From positions 124,001 through 188,000 of the forward strand of contig JAPZTW010000009.1 of NCBI GenBank assembly GCA_027533105.1: 64,000 bases of DNA, in the 5' to 3' direction. Positions 6,574 to 15,615 of this stretch are shown piece after piece (positions within the stretch are counted from its first letter, which is position 1; each line of letters begins with the position of its first letter). Below the pieces are notes generated by a model, which saw only the letters and a program-made list of their open reading frames with translations, had not been told where the DNA came from and did no database searches. Made by a program: the position numbers and the translations under genes. This stretch comes from Sphingomonadaceae bacterium. Lineage in GTDB: Bacteria; Pseudomonadota; Alphaproteobacteria; Sphingomonadales; Sphingomonadaceae.

Positions 6574-8775
6574 ATGGCTGAACTCATCATCCGCCGCGGT
6601 CTGGAAGAGCCCGATACCTCTGCCGCCTTTGTGCCGCACAAGCCGGCGCGGCCGGACAAGGCGGAGGGCGGGCGGCCGTTCAGGATCGTCTCCGAATACC
6701 AGCCCGCCGGAGACCAGCCGACCGCTATTGCCGAGCTGGTGGAAGGGATCAGGGCCGAGGAGAAGACCCAGGTGCTGCTGGGCGTGACCGGCAGCGGCAA
6801 GACCTTTACCATGGCCCAGGTGATCGAGGCGACGCAGCGGCCCGCGCTGATCCTGGCCCCCAACAAGATCCTGGCCGCGCAGCTTTATGGCGAGATGAAG
6901 AGCTTCTTCCCCGGGAACGCGGTGGAGTACTTCGTTTCCTACTACGACTATTACCAGCCCGAGGCCTATGTCCCGCGCAGCGATACCTATATCGAGAAGG
7001 AATCGAGCGTAAACGAGGCGATTGACCGGATGCGCCATTCGGCCACCCGGGCGCTGCTGGAACGCGATGACGTGATCATCGTCGCCTCGGTCTCGTGCCT
7101 TTATGGCATCGGCTCGGTCGAGACCTATTCGGCCATGATCTTTGACCTGAAGGTGGGGGCGAGCGAGGACCAGCGCGAGATCATCCGCAAGCTGGTGGCG
7201 CTGCAATACAAGCGCAACGACGCCGCGTTCCAGCGCGGCACCTTTCGTGTGCGGGGGGACAACCTGGAAGTGTTCCCCAGCCACTATGAGGACATGGCCT
7301 GGCGCATCTCGTTCTTCGGCGACGAGATCGAGCAGATTGTCGAGTTCGATCCGCTGACCGGCAAGGCCGGGGCGAAGCTGGACAAGGTGCGGGTCTATGC
7401 CAATTCGCACTATGTCACTCCGGGTCCGACGATGAAGCAGGCGGCCGAGGCGATCCGCTTTGAGCTGGCCGAGCGATTGAAGGAGCTCAACGCCGAGGGC
7501 CGCCTGCTGGAAGCGCAGCGGCTGGAACAGCGGACCAATTTCGACCTCGAGATGATCGCGGCGACCGGATCCTGCGCGGGGATCGAGAATTACTCCCGCT
7601 TTCTGACGGGCCGTTTACCGGGCGAGCCGCCGCCGACGCTGTTCGAGTACCTGCCCGACAATGCCCTGCTGTTCGTCGATGAAAGCCACCAGACCGTGCC
7701 GCAGATCGGCGCGATGGCGCGCGGGGACCACCGCCGCAAGCTGACGCTCGCCGAATATGGCTTTCGCCTGCCCTCTTGCATCGACAACCGGCCCCTGCGC
7801 TTCAACGAGTGGGACGCGATGCGGCCGCAGACCGTGGCCGTTTCCGCCACCCCCGGCCCCTGGGAAATGGAACAATCGGGCGGCGTCTTTGTCGAACAGG
7901 TGATCCGCCCGACCGGCCTGATCGACCCGCCGGTGGAGATCCGCCCGGTCGAGGACCAGGTGCAGGACTGCATCGAGGAATGCCGCAAGACCGCCGCGGC
8001 GGGCTATCGCACGCTCGTCACCACGCTGACCAAGCGGATGGCCGAGGACCTGACCGAATTCATGCACGAGGCGGGCCTGCGCGTGCGCTACATGCACAGC
8101 GATGTCGAGACGCTGGAGCGCATCGAGCTGATCCGCGACCTGCGGCTGGGGGTCTATGACGTGCTGGTGGGCATCAACCTGTTGCGCGAAGGGCTGGACA
8201 TCCCCGAATGCGGGCTGGTCTGCATTCTCGATGCGGACAAGGAAGGCTTCCTGCGTTCGGAAACGTCCCTCATCCAGACCATCGGCCGCGCGGCGCGCAA
8301 TGTGGATGGGCGGGTGATCCTCTATGCCGACCGGATGACCGGCTCCATGGAACGCGCCATCGCCGAGACCGACCGCCGCCGCGAAAAGCAGCGCGCCTAT
8401 AACGCGCTCCACGGGATCACGCCCGAAAGCATCAAGCGCAACATCCACGATATCGTCGCCGACACCGCCAGCCGCGATGGCGTGGTGGTGGAGCTGGAGG
8501 ACGAATTTGCAGGTCCAGGGGGGCGCAACAACCTCGTCGGCCACAACCTGCGCGCCTATATCGAGGAACTGGAAGGCCGGATGCGCGCCGCCGCCGCCGA
8601 CCTCGAATTCGAGGAAGCCGGCCGGTTGAGGGACGAAATCCGCCGCCTGGAAGCGACCGAACTGGGCCTGCCCGAAGGCGAGCGCAAGGCGCCGATCGTC
8701 GGCCGCAGCAACGAGGGCAAGCCGGGGACGAGAAAGACCCGGTTCGGCAAGAAGCAGCAGAAGTGGGGGCGGTAA
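6574..8775 (+). CDS. uvrB: excinuclease ABC subunit B
   Basis: 733-residue UvrB, the damage-verifying helicase-like subunit of nucleotide excision repair, which receives DNA from UvrA and recruits UvrC. Walker A is GVTGSGKT at residues 70-77. The beta-hairpin region [17 protein letters not shown] clamps the DNA strand. Motif II is DESH at about 369-372. Motif VI is QTIGRAARN. The C-terminal UVR domain (about 663-695, [17 protein letters not shown]) contacts UvrC. The ATG at 6574 was chosen because the protein then begins like UvrB relatives; the upstream extension to 6445 is antitoxin antisense. Its 5' end is duplicated at 5871. Confidence 0.97.
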   Translation: MAELIIRRGLEEPDTSAAFVPHKPARPDKAEGGRPFRIVSEYQPAGDQPTAIAELVEGIRAEEKTQVLLGVTGSGKTFTMAQVIEATQRPALILAPNKILAAQLYGEMKSFFPGNAVEYFVSYYDYYQPEAYVPRSDTYIEKESSVNEAIDRMRHSATRALLERDDVIIVASVSCLYGIGSVETYSAMIFDLKVGASEDQREIIRKLVALQYKRNDAAFQRGTFRVRGDNLEVFPSHYEDMAWRISFFGDEIEQIVEFDPLTGKAGAKLDKVRVYANSHYVTPGPTMKQAAEAIRFELAERLKELNAEGRLLEAQRLEQRTNFDLEMIAATGSCAGIENYSRFLTGRLPGEPPPTLFEYLPDNALLFVDESHQTVPQIGAMARGDHRRKLTLAEYGFRLPSCIDNRPLRFNEWDAMRPQTVAVSATPGPWEMEQSGGVFVEQVIRPTGLIDPPVEIRPVEDQVQDCIEECRKTAAAGYRTLVTTLTKRMAEDLTEFMHEAGLRVRYMHSDVETLERIELIRDLRLGVYDVLVGINLLREGLDIPECGLVCILDADKEGFLRSETSLIQTIGRAARNVDGRVILYADRMTGSMERAIAETDRRREKQRAYNALHGITPESIKRNIHDIVADTASRDGVVVELEDEFAGPGGRNNLVGHNLRAYIEELEGRMRAAAADLEFEEAGRLRDEIRRLEATELGLPEGERKAPIVGRSNEGKPGTRKTRFGKKQQKWGR

Positions 8776-8785
8776 GGCCCGCCCC

Positions 8786-9358
8786 TCACACCTTCCCGAA
8801 CTGCGCCTCGAACCCAGCGGTATCCCCGGCGGCGAGGAACTTTGCCTGCTCCACCCAGTTGTCCTTGGCCGGGCGGCCGGCGAAGGCGCCGAGCTTGGTA
8901 TCGAGCTCGGCCAGGTCCGCCTCGGTCAGGGCGGCGATCTGGGCGAAGGTGGTGATGCCGAGTTCGGGCAGCAGCTTTTGCAGCTTCGGCCCCAGGCCCT
9001 TGATCCGCGAGAGGTCATCGGCGGTGGTGGGTGCAGACGCAGGTTCAGGCGCGGGCGGCGGAGGCGCGGCCTCGACCGGTGCGGGCGCGGTCTCGACCGG
9101 TGCGGGCGCGACTGCAACGGGTTCTGGCTCCGGCTGCGGCTCGGGCGTGATCACCACGGGCTCAATCTTGGCTGCCGGGGGCGCATCGATCAGGGCCTGG
9201 TTGCGCTGGGCCGGGCCGACGCCTTCGTCGAGAACGTCGGGTTTGTGGCTGCGCTCGCGCGGGGTGCCGGCGCGGCCGAACAGGAACCAGACCAGCATCA
9301 GCCCCGCGACCAGCGCGAGCGCGAACCAGATCAGGTTGGGATTCGACAGATCGATCAT
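8786..9358 (-). CDS. membrane-anchored helix-hairpin-helix protein
   Basis: 190 residues. One N-terminal membrane helix (about 9-28, IWFALALVAGLMLVWFLFG) is followed by a Pro/Glu/Ala-rich linker (about 60-115, repeats of PVETAPAP). The C-terminal helix-hairpin-helix domain (about 116-185) contains DDLSRIKGLGPKLQKLLPELGITTFAQIAALT, the pattern annotated in many alphaproteobacteria as a predicted flap-endonuclease-like or HhH domain. No catalytic acidic cluster is evident, so DNA binding rather than cleavage is more likely. The start overlaps the flippase stop by 4 bp (ATGA), making it the last gene of the tsaD-gpsA-flippase operon. Confidence 0.75.
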   Translation of the reverse strand: MIDLSNPNLIWFALALVAGLMLVWFLFGRAGTPRERSHKPDVLDEGVGPAQRNQALIDAPPAAKIEPVVITPEPQPEPEPVAVAPAPVETAPAPVEAAPPPPAPEPASAPTTADDLSRIKGLGPKLQKLLPELGITTFAQIAALTEADLAELDTKLGAFAGRPAKDNWVEQAKFLAAGDTAGFEAQFGKV

Positions 9359-10875
9359 TGCTTGCCTTCCTGCGTGGCGTCAGTTTCCGAAGCGGCTGGT
9401 GAGCCGCCCACGTTCTTGCGGAACAGCACCCGGTCTTCCGGGCCAAAGCCCTTGTGCCAGATCACATAACCATAAGTGAAGAGGATCGCGGGGATCCCGA
9501 ACAGCAGTTCCGCCCATTCGGGCAGGAACGTGACCACCGCCCAGCCGACCAGCGTGGCCGGGGCCACCGCCCAGACCAGCGGCCAGCGGAACGGGTTGAC
9601 CGGCGCCTTCATGATCCGCCCCAGCAGCCAGCCCTTGGCCAGCGAGGCGAAGGCCAGGGCCAGCATCAGCGCGCCCGCGGCGGCGGCGGCGGCGAACTTG
9701 TCACCCAGCGCCAGTTCGCGCACCAGCATGATCCCGCCGACAGTCAGCCCGGCTTGGAGCGCGATGGTGGCGAGCGAGAGCCACAGGTTCTTGAGCCGCG
9801 CGACATAGACCAGCGCCGCCTCGCTCACCACGGCCGTGGCGGCGACCACTTCGGCCAGCAACAGGAAGGCGAGCGCGCCGGTGCCGCCGACGAATTGCGG
9901 GCCGACCAGCCCCATCACGCCTTCGCCGGGGATCGCGAGGGCCAGGGCAATCCCGGCCTGGGCGGCGATGATCCAGAAGCCGACCTGGTTGACCTGCGCC
10001 GCAATCGCGGCGTGGTTCCCTTCGCGCAGGTTGCGGGTAATCACCGGGCCAAGGATCGGCTCGAAACTGGTCTTGAGCTTCTGCGGCAGCGAGGCAACCT
10101 GCTGCGCCGCGTAATAGACCCCCACCGCCGTGGGCGAAGTGAAGAAGCCGAGCAGCGCGATGTCGAGCTTGCGCGTGCCCCATTCGACCAGGTCCGCCCC
10201 GGCCAGCGGCATCGACAGCAGCGCCAGCCGCCCGATCCGCAGGGGATGCGGATACCACTGGCGCGGCAGGCCATATGTCCGCACCAGCGGCCAGAAGGCC
10301 GTGACCATTGCCGCCAGCTTGGCCAGGATCAGGGAAAGCGCCAGTCCCGCTTCGGGTAGTATGAACAGGAAGCCGATCGCCGACAGGGTCTGCACCCAGG
10401 GTTCCACCAGTGATCGCGCCCGCACCGTCGCCACCACGTTATAGCGATAGGCCAGAGCCGCGAGGGCAATATCGGTGAGCGCATTGGCGACCAGCACCAG
10501 CGGCAGCAGCCGGTCCCACTCGTTGTACTGGCCGCTGGGGAACATCGGGGCGGGGAACAGGTAAAGCAGGCCAGCCGCGCCAAGCGACAACAGCAGTGTC
10601 AGCATCAGCGCATCGGCCACCACGTGGGTTTCGTGGCGGCTATCCTCGGTCAGGCGCTGGGCGAGGCCGCGGCGCTGCCCCAGGACAGCGATCTGTCCGA
10701 TCAGTTCGACGATAACGAGGGCCGAGGCATAGCGCCCCAGCGCCTCTACCCCGTAAAACCGCCCGGCGATGAACAGGAAGGGCGCGGTGCCGCCCAGCCG
10801 CAGCACGAAGCCCAGGAAATTGGTCCGCCCGCCCTTGGCGAGGGCGGCAATGTCCTGGTTGTCATGATTGCTCAT
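9355..10875 (-). CDS. polysaccharide/lipid flippase of the MOP (Wzx/MATE-like) superfamily
   Basis: 506 residues with about 12-14 hydrophobic segments throughout. Typical features are an early basic-loop-plus-helix start (RTNFLGFVLRLGGTAPFLFIAGRFYG) and the mid-protein segment VEWGTRKLDIALLGFFTSPTAVGVYYAAQQ, which matches the D..llg...s....G.Y..A motif of Wzx-type O-unit and exopolysaccharide flippases. It probably moves a lipid-linked sugar across the inner membrane. No glycosyltransferases are nearby, so the substrate is open. It overlaps gpsA by 4 bp and the HhH gene by 4 bp. Confidence 0.8.
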   Translation of the reverse strand: MSNHDNQDIAALAKGGRTNFLGFVLRLGGTAPFLFIAGRFYGVEALGRYASALVIVELIGQIAVLGQRRGLAQRLTEDSRHETHVVADALMLTLLLSLGAAGLLYLFPAPMFPSGQYNEWDRLLPLVLVANALTDIALAALAYRYNVVATVRARSLVEPWVQTLSAIGFLFILPEAGLALSLILAKLAAMVTAFWPLVRTYGLPRQWYPHPLRIGRLALLSMPLAGADLVEWGTRKLDIALLGFFTSPTAVGVYYAAQQVASLPQKLKTSFEPILGPVITRNLREGNHAAIAAQVNQVGFWIIAAQAGIALALAIPGEGVMGLVGPQFVGGTGALAFLLLAEVVAATAVVSEAALVYVARLKNLWLSLATIALQAGLTVGGIMLVRELALGDKFAAAAAAGALMLALAFASLAKGWLLGRIMKAPVNPFRWPLVWAVAPATLVGWAVVTFLPEWAELLFGIPAILFTYGYVIWHKGFGPEDRVLFRKNVGGSPAASETDATQEGKQ

Positions 10876-11873
10876 GTGCTCTCGCCTTCGGCGCGCAAGG
10901 GGCGGGAGAGGAGTTCTGCCACTACCTGCCGGGCTGGCGCTTCACCGGCCAGCAGGCGGCACACGGCATTGACGATCGGCAGGTCGAGTCCCGCCCGCGC
11001 GGCAAGGTCGGCCAGTACCGGGGCGGTGGCCGCGCCTTCGGCGACCGAGGCCTTGCCGGCCAGTGCCTGCTCGGCGCTCTGCCCTTCGCCCAGCGCCTTG
11101 CCGAGCGCGAAGTTGCGGCTCGACGTGGATGAGCAGGTCAGCACCAGATCGCCAAGGCCACACAGCCCGGCCAGCGTTTCCGCCCGCGCCCCGCGCGACA
11201 GGCCAAACCGGGTCATCTCGGCATAGCCCCGCGCGATCAGCGCCGCGCGGGCGTTCTGGCCCAGCCCCAGCCCGTCGACCACGCCGCAGGCAATCGCCAG
11301 CACGTTCTTCACCGCCCCGCCGATCTCGGCCCCGATCACGTCATCGGAGTAATAGGGCCGCAGCGTCGGGCGCGAGAGCGCCGGGGCCAGCCGTTGCCAC
11401 TGCCCCTCACCCCCGGCACAGGCCAGGGTCACGGCGGTCGGCAATCCGGCGGCGACTTCATGGGCGAAGGTCGGGCCGGACAAGACAGCGATTTCTGCCC
11501 CCGGCAGCGCGGCCTGCGCCACATCGGCCATCAGCCGTCCGCTGCCCGCCTCGATCCCCTTGGCGCAGAGAACCAGGTCTTGCGGCGGCTGGTCCAGTCC
11601 GGCCAGAACCCGGCCAAGGTGCTGCGCGGGCACGACCGCCAGCAGGACCGGCAGACCCATCATATCACCAATATGGTTCGTAGCAGTGATAGATTGCGTC
11701 AGTTCGGCACTCGGCAGGAATTGCGGGTTGCGGTGCTGGCGATTGACCGCATCGACCACTTCCGGCTCGCGCGCCCAAAGCCGCACCGCCGTGCCATCAC
11801 TGGCCAGCGCCTGGGCCAGCGCCGTGCCCCAGGCCCCGCCACCCAGTACGCCGATTGTGGCGTGTGCCGTCAT
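10872..11873 (-). CDS. gpsA: glycerol-3-phosphate dehydrogenase [NAD(P)+]
   Basis: 333 residues. Reduces dihydroxyacetone phosphate to sn-glycerol-3-phosphate for phospholipid synthesis, in the cytoplasm. The Rossmann motif [13 protein letters not shown] opens the protein. LCAKGIE and [19 protein letters not shown] are family signatures. Catalytic Lys lies in [15 protein letters not shown], and the C-terminal domain has [14 protein letters not shown]. The length is typical. Gene order tsaD-gpsA is frequent in proteobacteria. Both ends overlap neighbours by 4 bp, pointing to translational coupling. Confidence 0.97.
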   Translation of the reverse strand: MTAHATIGVLGGGAWGTALAQALASDGTAVRLWAREPEVVDAVNRQHRNPQFLPSAELTQSITATNHIGDMMGLPVLLAVVPAQHLGRVLAGLDQPPQDLVLCAKGIEAGSGRLMADVAQAALPGAEIAVLSGPTFAHEVAAGLPTAVTLACAGGEGQWQRLAPALSRPTLRPYYSDDVIGAEIGGAVKNVLAIACGVVDGLGLGQNARAALIARGYAEMTRFGLSRGARAETLAGLCGLGDLVLTCSSTSSRNFALGKALGEGQSAEQALAGKASVAEGAATAPVLADLAARAGLDLPIVNAVCRLLAGEAPARQVVAELLSRPLRAEGEST

Positions 11874-12994
11874 GCCTTCACCCCCGCCCCGCGCACGGGT
11901 GCGGCATCGGGATCAAGCGGCCAGCGCGGTCGGGCGGCAATATCCAGCGGATCGGGTGCAAAGTCGGCCAGGGCCAGCCGTTCCTGCCCGGCCCAGGCGA
12001 TCATCGCCGCGTTGTCGGTGCACAGCGCCAGTGGTGGGGCAACGAACGGCAAGCCGAACTGCGCCGCCAGGCCTTCCAGCCCGGCGCGGATCGTCTGGTT
12101 GGCAGCCACGCCCCCGGCCACGACCAGCGCGGTCAGCCCCTCACTGCCTTCCAGCGCGCGGCGGGTCCGGTCGATCACGCAATCGAGCGCGGCCTGCTGG
12201 AACGCGGCGGCAATATCGGCCTCGGTGTAACTCCCGTCATCCCGGCGCAGGCCGGGATCGCTGGCAGACAGGCGGTCAACCGCCAGCGGTCCCGGATCAA
12301 GTCCGGGACGACGATCCATCGCCTGCTTGGCCCGCAGGACCGCGCTCTTGAGGCCAGCAAAGGAGAAATGCGGCTCCGCGCTCCCCAGCAAGGGGCGCGG
12401 CAGCGGCACGGCCTTGGGATCGCCCTCGCGTGCCAGCCGTTCCACCGCCGGGCCGCCGGGGAAACCCAGGCCCAGGATCTTGGCGGTCTTGTCGAAAGCC
12501 TCGCCCAGGGCATCGTCGATCGTGGTGGCGAGGCGGCGGTACTGGCCGACGCCTTCCACGCGCAGCACCTGGCAATGCCCGCCGGAGACCAGCAGCAGCA
12601 GATAGGGGAATTGCAGCGCGAGATCGGCCAGCCGGGGCGATAGCGCGTGGCCCTCAAGATGGTTGACCGCGAGCAGCGGCTTGTCGGCCGCCATGGCCAG
12701 CGCCTTGGCCGTGACCAGGCCCACCATCACCCCGCCGATCAGGCCGGGTCCGGCCGTGGCAGCAATGGCATCGACATCGTCCAGCGTCATTCCGGCGTCA
12801 GCCAGCACGGCTTCCACCAGCGGCGCGATCCGTTCGGCGTGGGCGCGGGCGGCAATTTCCGGTACGACGCCGCCATAGGGGCGGTGGGCATCGTCCTGCG
12901 AGGCGATCCGCTGCGCCACGATCCGGCGCTTGCCATCGACCAGCGCGGCGGCCGTTTCGTCGCAGGACGATTCAATTCCGAGGACAATCGGCAT
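11870..12994 (-). CDS. tsaD: tRNA N6-threonylcarbamoyladenosine transferase
   Basis: 374 residues. Transfers the threonylcarbamoyl group to A37 of ANN-decoding tRNAs, with TsaB and TsaE. The ASKHA-type start [15 protein letters not shown], the metal ligands His112 and His116 in NHLEGH, the glycine-rich VSGGHCQ, and the C-terminal [13 protein letters not shown] and [10 protein letters not shown] are intact. It is about 30 residues longer than usual. Residues about 227-254 ([19 protein letters not shown] and following) are an in-frame palindromic repeat inserted before [18 protein letters not shown] precedes the ATG. First gene of a four-gene operon, divergent from hemC. Confidence 0.96.
   Translation of the reverse strand: MPIVLGIESSCDETAAALVDGKRRIVAQRIASQDDAHRPYGGVVPEIAARAHAERIAPLVEAVLADAGMTLDDVDAIAATAGPGLIGGVMVGLVTAKALAMAADKPLLAVNHLEGHALSPRLADLALQFPYLLLLVSGGHCQVLRVEGVGQYRRLATTIDDALGEAFDKTAKILGLGFPGGPAVERLAREGDPKAVPLPRPLLGSAEPHFSFAGLKSAVLRAKQAMDRRPGLDPGPLAVDRLSASDPGLRRDDGSYTEADIAAAFQQAALDCVIDRTRRALEGSEGLTALVVAGGVAANQTIRAGLEGLAAQFGLPFVAPPLALCTDNAAMIAWAGQERLALADFAPDPLDIAARPRWPLDPDAAPVRGAGVKA
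12233..12313. repeat. palindromic repeat inside tsaD
   Basis: Two small hairpins, TCCCGGCGCAGGCCGGGAT and TCCCGGATCAAGTCCGGGA, flank about 35 nt. This is the layout of the widespread alphaproteobacterial repeat whose translations read PACAGMT or GLDPG. It is a multiple of three long and leaves tsaD open. Confidence 0.85.
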
Positions 12995-13037
12995 TGCGGC
13001 TTTCCTCTAGCCTGATTGCGCATTAGCACAAGCGTCC

Positions 13038-13976
13038 ATGCCTGACCGTCCACTACGCCTTGGTACCCGCCGTTCCCCCCTCGCCATGGCCCAGGCCCAT
13101 GAGGCGCGCGACCGGCTGCAGGCGGCCCATCCCGATCTGGCGATCGAGATCGTCCCGGTTCTGGCCAGCGGCGACAAGGTGCAGGATCGCCCGCTGGCCG
13201 AAATCGGCGGCAAGGCGCTGTGGACCAAGGAACTGGATGCCTGGCTGCTGGCCGGGGAAATCGACCTGGCGGTCCATTCGGCCAAGGATGTCGAAACGCT
13301 GCGCCCGGCAGAGATCGCCATCGCCGCCGTGCTGCCGCGCGCCGATGTGCGTGATGTGCTCGTCCTTCGACAGGCTCAGGATGAGCGGGGCCTGAGCGGC
13401 CTCGCCGCCCTGCCGCCCGGCGCGCGGATCGGCACCAGCGCACCGCGCCGCGCGGCCCAGGCGTTGCATGCCCGGCCCGACTGCAAGATCGTGATGTTTC
13501 GCGGCAATGTTGCGACGCGCCTCGGCAAGCTGGAAGCGGGCGAGGCCGATGCCACCCTGCTCGCCGCCGCCGGGCTGGAGCGGCTGGGCGAAACCGGGAT
13601 CGGCACGCCGCTCGATCCGCTGGACTGGCTGCCCGCGCCGGGCCAGGGCGCCATTGCCATCGAATGCCGTGCCGGCGATGCCGCGACCCGCAATCTCCTG
13701 GCCGCGATCGATCACGGTCCAACCCATGCCGCCTTGCTGGCCGAGCGGAGCCTGCTCGCCGCGCTGGGCGGCAATTGCCACAGCCCGATTGCCGCACTGA
13801 CCGAGCATGGCGACGATGGCCTGCTGCTGCGTGCTGCCCTGTTCAGCCCCGATGGCGCGCACCGGGTGGATGGTGCGCTGAGCTTCCCGCCGGGCGATCC
13901 GCAGGGGCCGGTGCGGCTGGCCCGGCAACTGCTTGATGCCGCCCCGCCCGCCGTGCGGGAACATTTCGCGGGATAG
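13038..13976 (+). CDS. hemC: porphobilinogen deaminase (hydroxymethylbilane synthase)
   Basis: 312 residues. Joins four porphobilinogens into hydroxymethylbilane in heme synthesis. LRLGTRRSPLAMAQA opens the protein. KELDAWLLAGEIDLAVHSAKDVE is the substrate-binding core. GTSAPRRAAQ holds the conserved arginines. The dipyrromethane cofactor Cys lies in LLAALGGNCHSPIAA. Between RADVRDVLV and GLSGLAALP there is an extra LRQAQDER (about residues 108-117), encoded by a palindromic repeat. Divergent from tsaD with only 43 bp between starts; followed directly by hemD. Confidence 0.96.
   Translation: MPDRPLRLGTRRSPLAMAQAHEARDRLQAAHPDLAIEIVPVLASGDKVQDRPLAEIGGKALWTKELDAWLLAGEIDLAVHSAKDVETLRPAEIAIAAVLPRADVRDVLVLRQAQDERGLSGLAALPPGARIGTSAPRRAAQALHARPDCKIVMFRGNVATRLGKLEAGEADATLLAAAGLERLGETGIGTPLDPLDWLPAPGQGAIAIECRAGDAATRNLLAAIDHGPTHAALLAERSLLAALGGNCHSPIAALTEHGDDGLLLRAALFSPDGAHRVDGALSFPPGDPQGPVRLARQLLDAAPPAVREHFAG
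13362..13388. repeat. half palindromic repeat inside hemC
   Basis: Core CCTTCGACAGGCTCAGG is identical to one arm of the inverted repeat at 2628-2691, followed by ATGAGCGG. In frame within hemC, encoding LRQAQDER. Confidence 0.85.
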
Positions 13977-13981
13977 TGCCG

Positions 13982-14665
13982 ATGCTGCCTTTGATCGTGA
14001 TCCGTCCCGAGCCCGGCTGCACTGCCACGGTGAGCGCGGCGCACGCGGCAGGGCTCGATCCGCATGGCTTCCCGCTGTTCGCCGTGGTCGCGCGCTCGTG
14101 GCAGGCCCCGCCGCCGGACCAGTTCGACGCCCTGCTGCTGGGCAGCGCCAATGCCCTGCGCGCCGCCGGGCCGGGCCTTGCCGCACTGCGCCACCTGCCA
14201 GCCTATTGCGTGGGCGAAACCACGGCGGCGGCCGCGCGCGAAGCTGGCCTAAACGTTGCCGCGACCGGCCGGGGGGGCTTGCAGGGCGCGCTCGCGCTGC
14301 TGGCACCAGAGCACCGCCGCCTGCTGCGGCTGGCCGGTGAGGAGCGCGTGCCGCTGAGCCTGCCCGATGGCGTGACCATGACCGAGCGCGTGGTCTATGC
14401 CAGCCGCCCCCAGCCGATGCCGCCGGAACTGGCCGCGCTGCTGACCCGGCCGGCGCTGGTCGCGCTGCATTCGGGCGAGGCGGCGCACCACTTTGCCGCC
14501 GAATGCGTGCGGCTGGGGCTGCGCCGCGCGCTGCATTCGCTCTGCGTGCTGGCCCCGCGCGTTGCCAGCGCCGCCGGACCGGGCTGGCGCGAGTTGGCCG
14601 TGGCGGCCGAAGCCAGCGATGCCGCGCTGCTGGCCTTGGCCCGGCAGATGTGCCAAGAACCGTGA
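13982..14665 (+). CDS. hemD: uroporphyrinogen-III synthase
   Basis: 227 residues from the ATG at 13982; a GTG at 13976 overlapping the hemC stop is the alternative and adds two residues. Closes hydroxymethylbilane with inversion of ring D. Sequence conservation in this family is low. Support comes from the start LPLIVIRPEPGCTATVSAA, the segment FDALLLGSANALRAAGP, the C-terminal PALVALHSGEAAHHFA, and the position right after hemC. The length is slightly short but normal for sphingomonads. Confidence 0.9.
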   Translation: MLPLIVIRPEPGCTATVSAAHAAGLDPHGFPLFAVVARSWQAPPPDQFDALLLGSANALRAAGPGLAALRHLPAYCVGETTAAAAREAGLNVAATGRGGLQGALALLAPEHRRLLRLAGEERVPLSLPDGVTMTERVVYASRPQPMPPELAALLTRPALVALHSGEAAHHFAAECVRLGLRRALHSLCVLAPRVASAAGPGWRELAVAAEASDAALLALARQMCQEP

Positions 14666-14706
14666 GAGAACAGGGTAACAGCCCCGCAACCGGGTCAGAC
14701 TGAAGC

Positions 14707-15615
14707 ATGGACGAAGACTATCTCTCCCGCCGCCGCGCCGCCTCTTCGGGCGTCTCCTTGCGCGCGGTGCTGGGCACCAGCCTGCTGGCCTTTATCGGCG
14801 GGGCGGCGCTGATCGGCTGGCTGGCCTGGGACGGCAAACTGCAGTTCGGTCCCGACTTTGCCCAGCCGGCCGCTTCGGCTCCGGCAAGCGCGCCCGGCCC
14901 GCTGGCCAAGGCCCTGCCCGCGCCCGGTGGCAGCCCGGCACTGGAAGCCGTGACTGGCGGCATGGATCAGCGGATCGCCGCGCTGGAGCAGCGCCTCGCC
15001 CGGATCGACCTGCAGGCTGCTGCCAGCGAAGGCAATACCGCCCGCGCCGAAGCCCTGCTGGTGGCCCTCGCCGCCCGCCGAGCGATCGAACGCGGCGCGC
15101 CGCTGGGCTATCTTGAAGACCAGTTGAAGCTGCGGTTCGGCGATGCCCAGGGCAATGCCGTGACCACGGTGATTGAAACGGCGGGCCGCCCCGTCACGCT
15201 CGACCGGCTGGCCGGCGGGCTTGATGCCCTCGCCCCGGCGCTGCTCGGCACGCCGCCGAACGAGGGCGGCTGGGACCGCTTTACCCGCGAGCTGTCGGGC
15301 CTGTTCGTGATCCGCCGCGGCGATGCCAGCTCCGCCCGGCCCGACACGCGGCTGGACCGGGCGCGGCTGATGCTGCGATCCGGCCAGGTCGAGGCCGCGC
15401 TTGACGAGGTGCAGCGCCTGCCCGGCGCAGCCCTGGCCAATGACTGGAGCGCCGAGGCCCGGCGCTATGCCGCCGCGCAAAAGGCGCTCGACCTGATCGA
15501 GACTGCCGCCCTGCTCGAACCGGAAAAGCTGAAGGATGCGGACGGTGCGCAAGTGCGCCAGCCTGGCCCCGGCGCGCCGCCCGTGGCCGCAGCCGAGCCG
15601 CTCCGCGCGCTCTAG
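14707..15615 (+). CDS. mitofilin/HemX-like membrane protein
   Basis: 302 residues. Short cytoplasmic N-terminus, one membrane helix (about 20-40, VLGTSLLAFIGGAALIGWLAW), a Pro/Ala linker, then a periplasmic helical region starting with a coiled-coil segment (DQRIAALEQRLARIDLQAAA). Alphaproteobacterial relatives encoded next to hemC-hemD are homologues of mitochondrial Mic60 (mitofilin), which shapes inner-membrane invaginations. HemX occupies the same place in gammaproteobacteria. The family and neighbourhood point to Mic60-like, but the C-terminal signature is too weak here to be sure. The end overlaps the ubiH-like gene by 4 bp, convergent. Confidence 0.7.
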   Translation: MDEDYLSRRRAASSGVSLRAVLGTSLLAFIGGAALIGWLAWDGKLQFGPDFAQPAASAPASAPGPLAKALPAPGGSPALEAVTGGMDQRIAALEQRLARIDLQAAASEGNTARAEALLVALAARRAIERGAPLGYLEDQLKLRFGDAQGNAVTTVIETAGRPVTLDRLAGGLDALAPALLGTPPNEGGWDRFTRELSGLFVIRRGDASSARPDTRLDRARLMLRSGQVEAALDEVQRLPGAALANDWSAEARRYAAAQKALDLIETAALLEPEKLKDADGAQVRQPGPGAPPVAAAEPLRAL

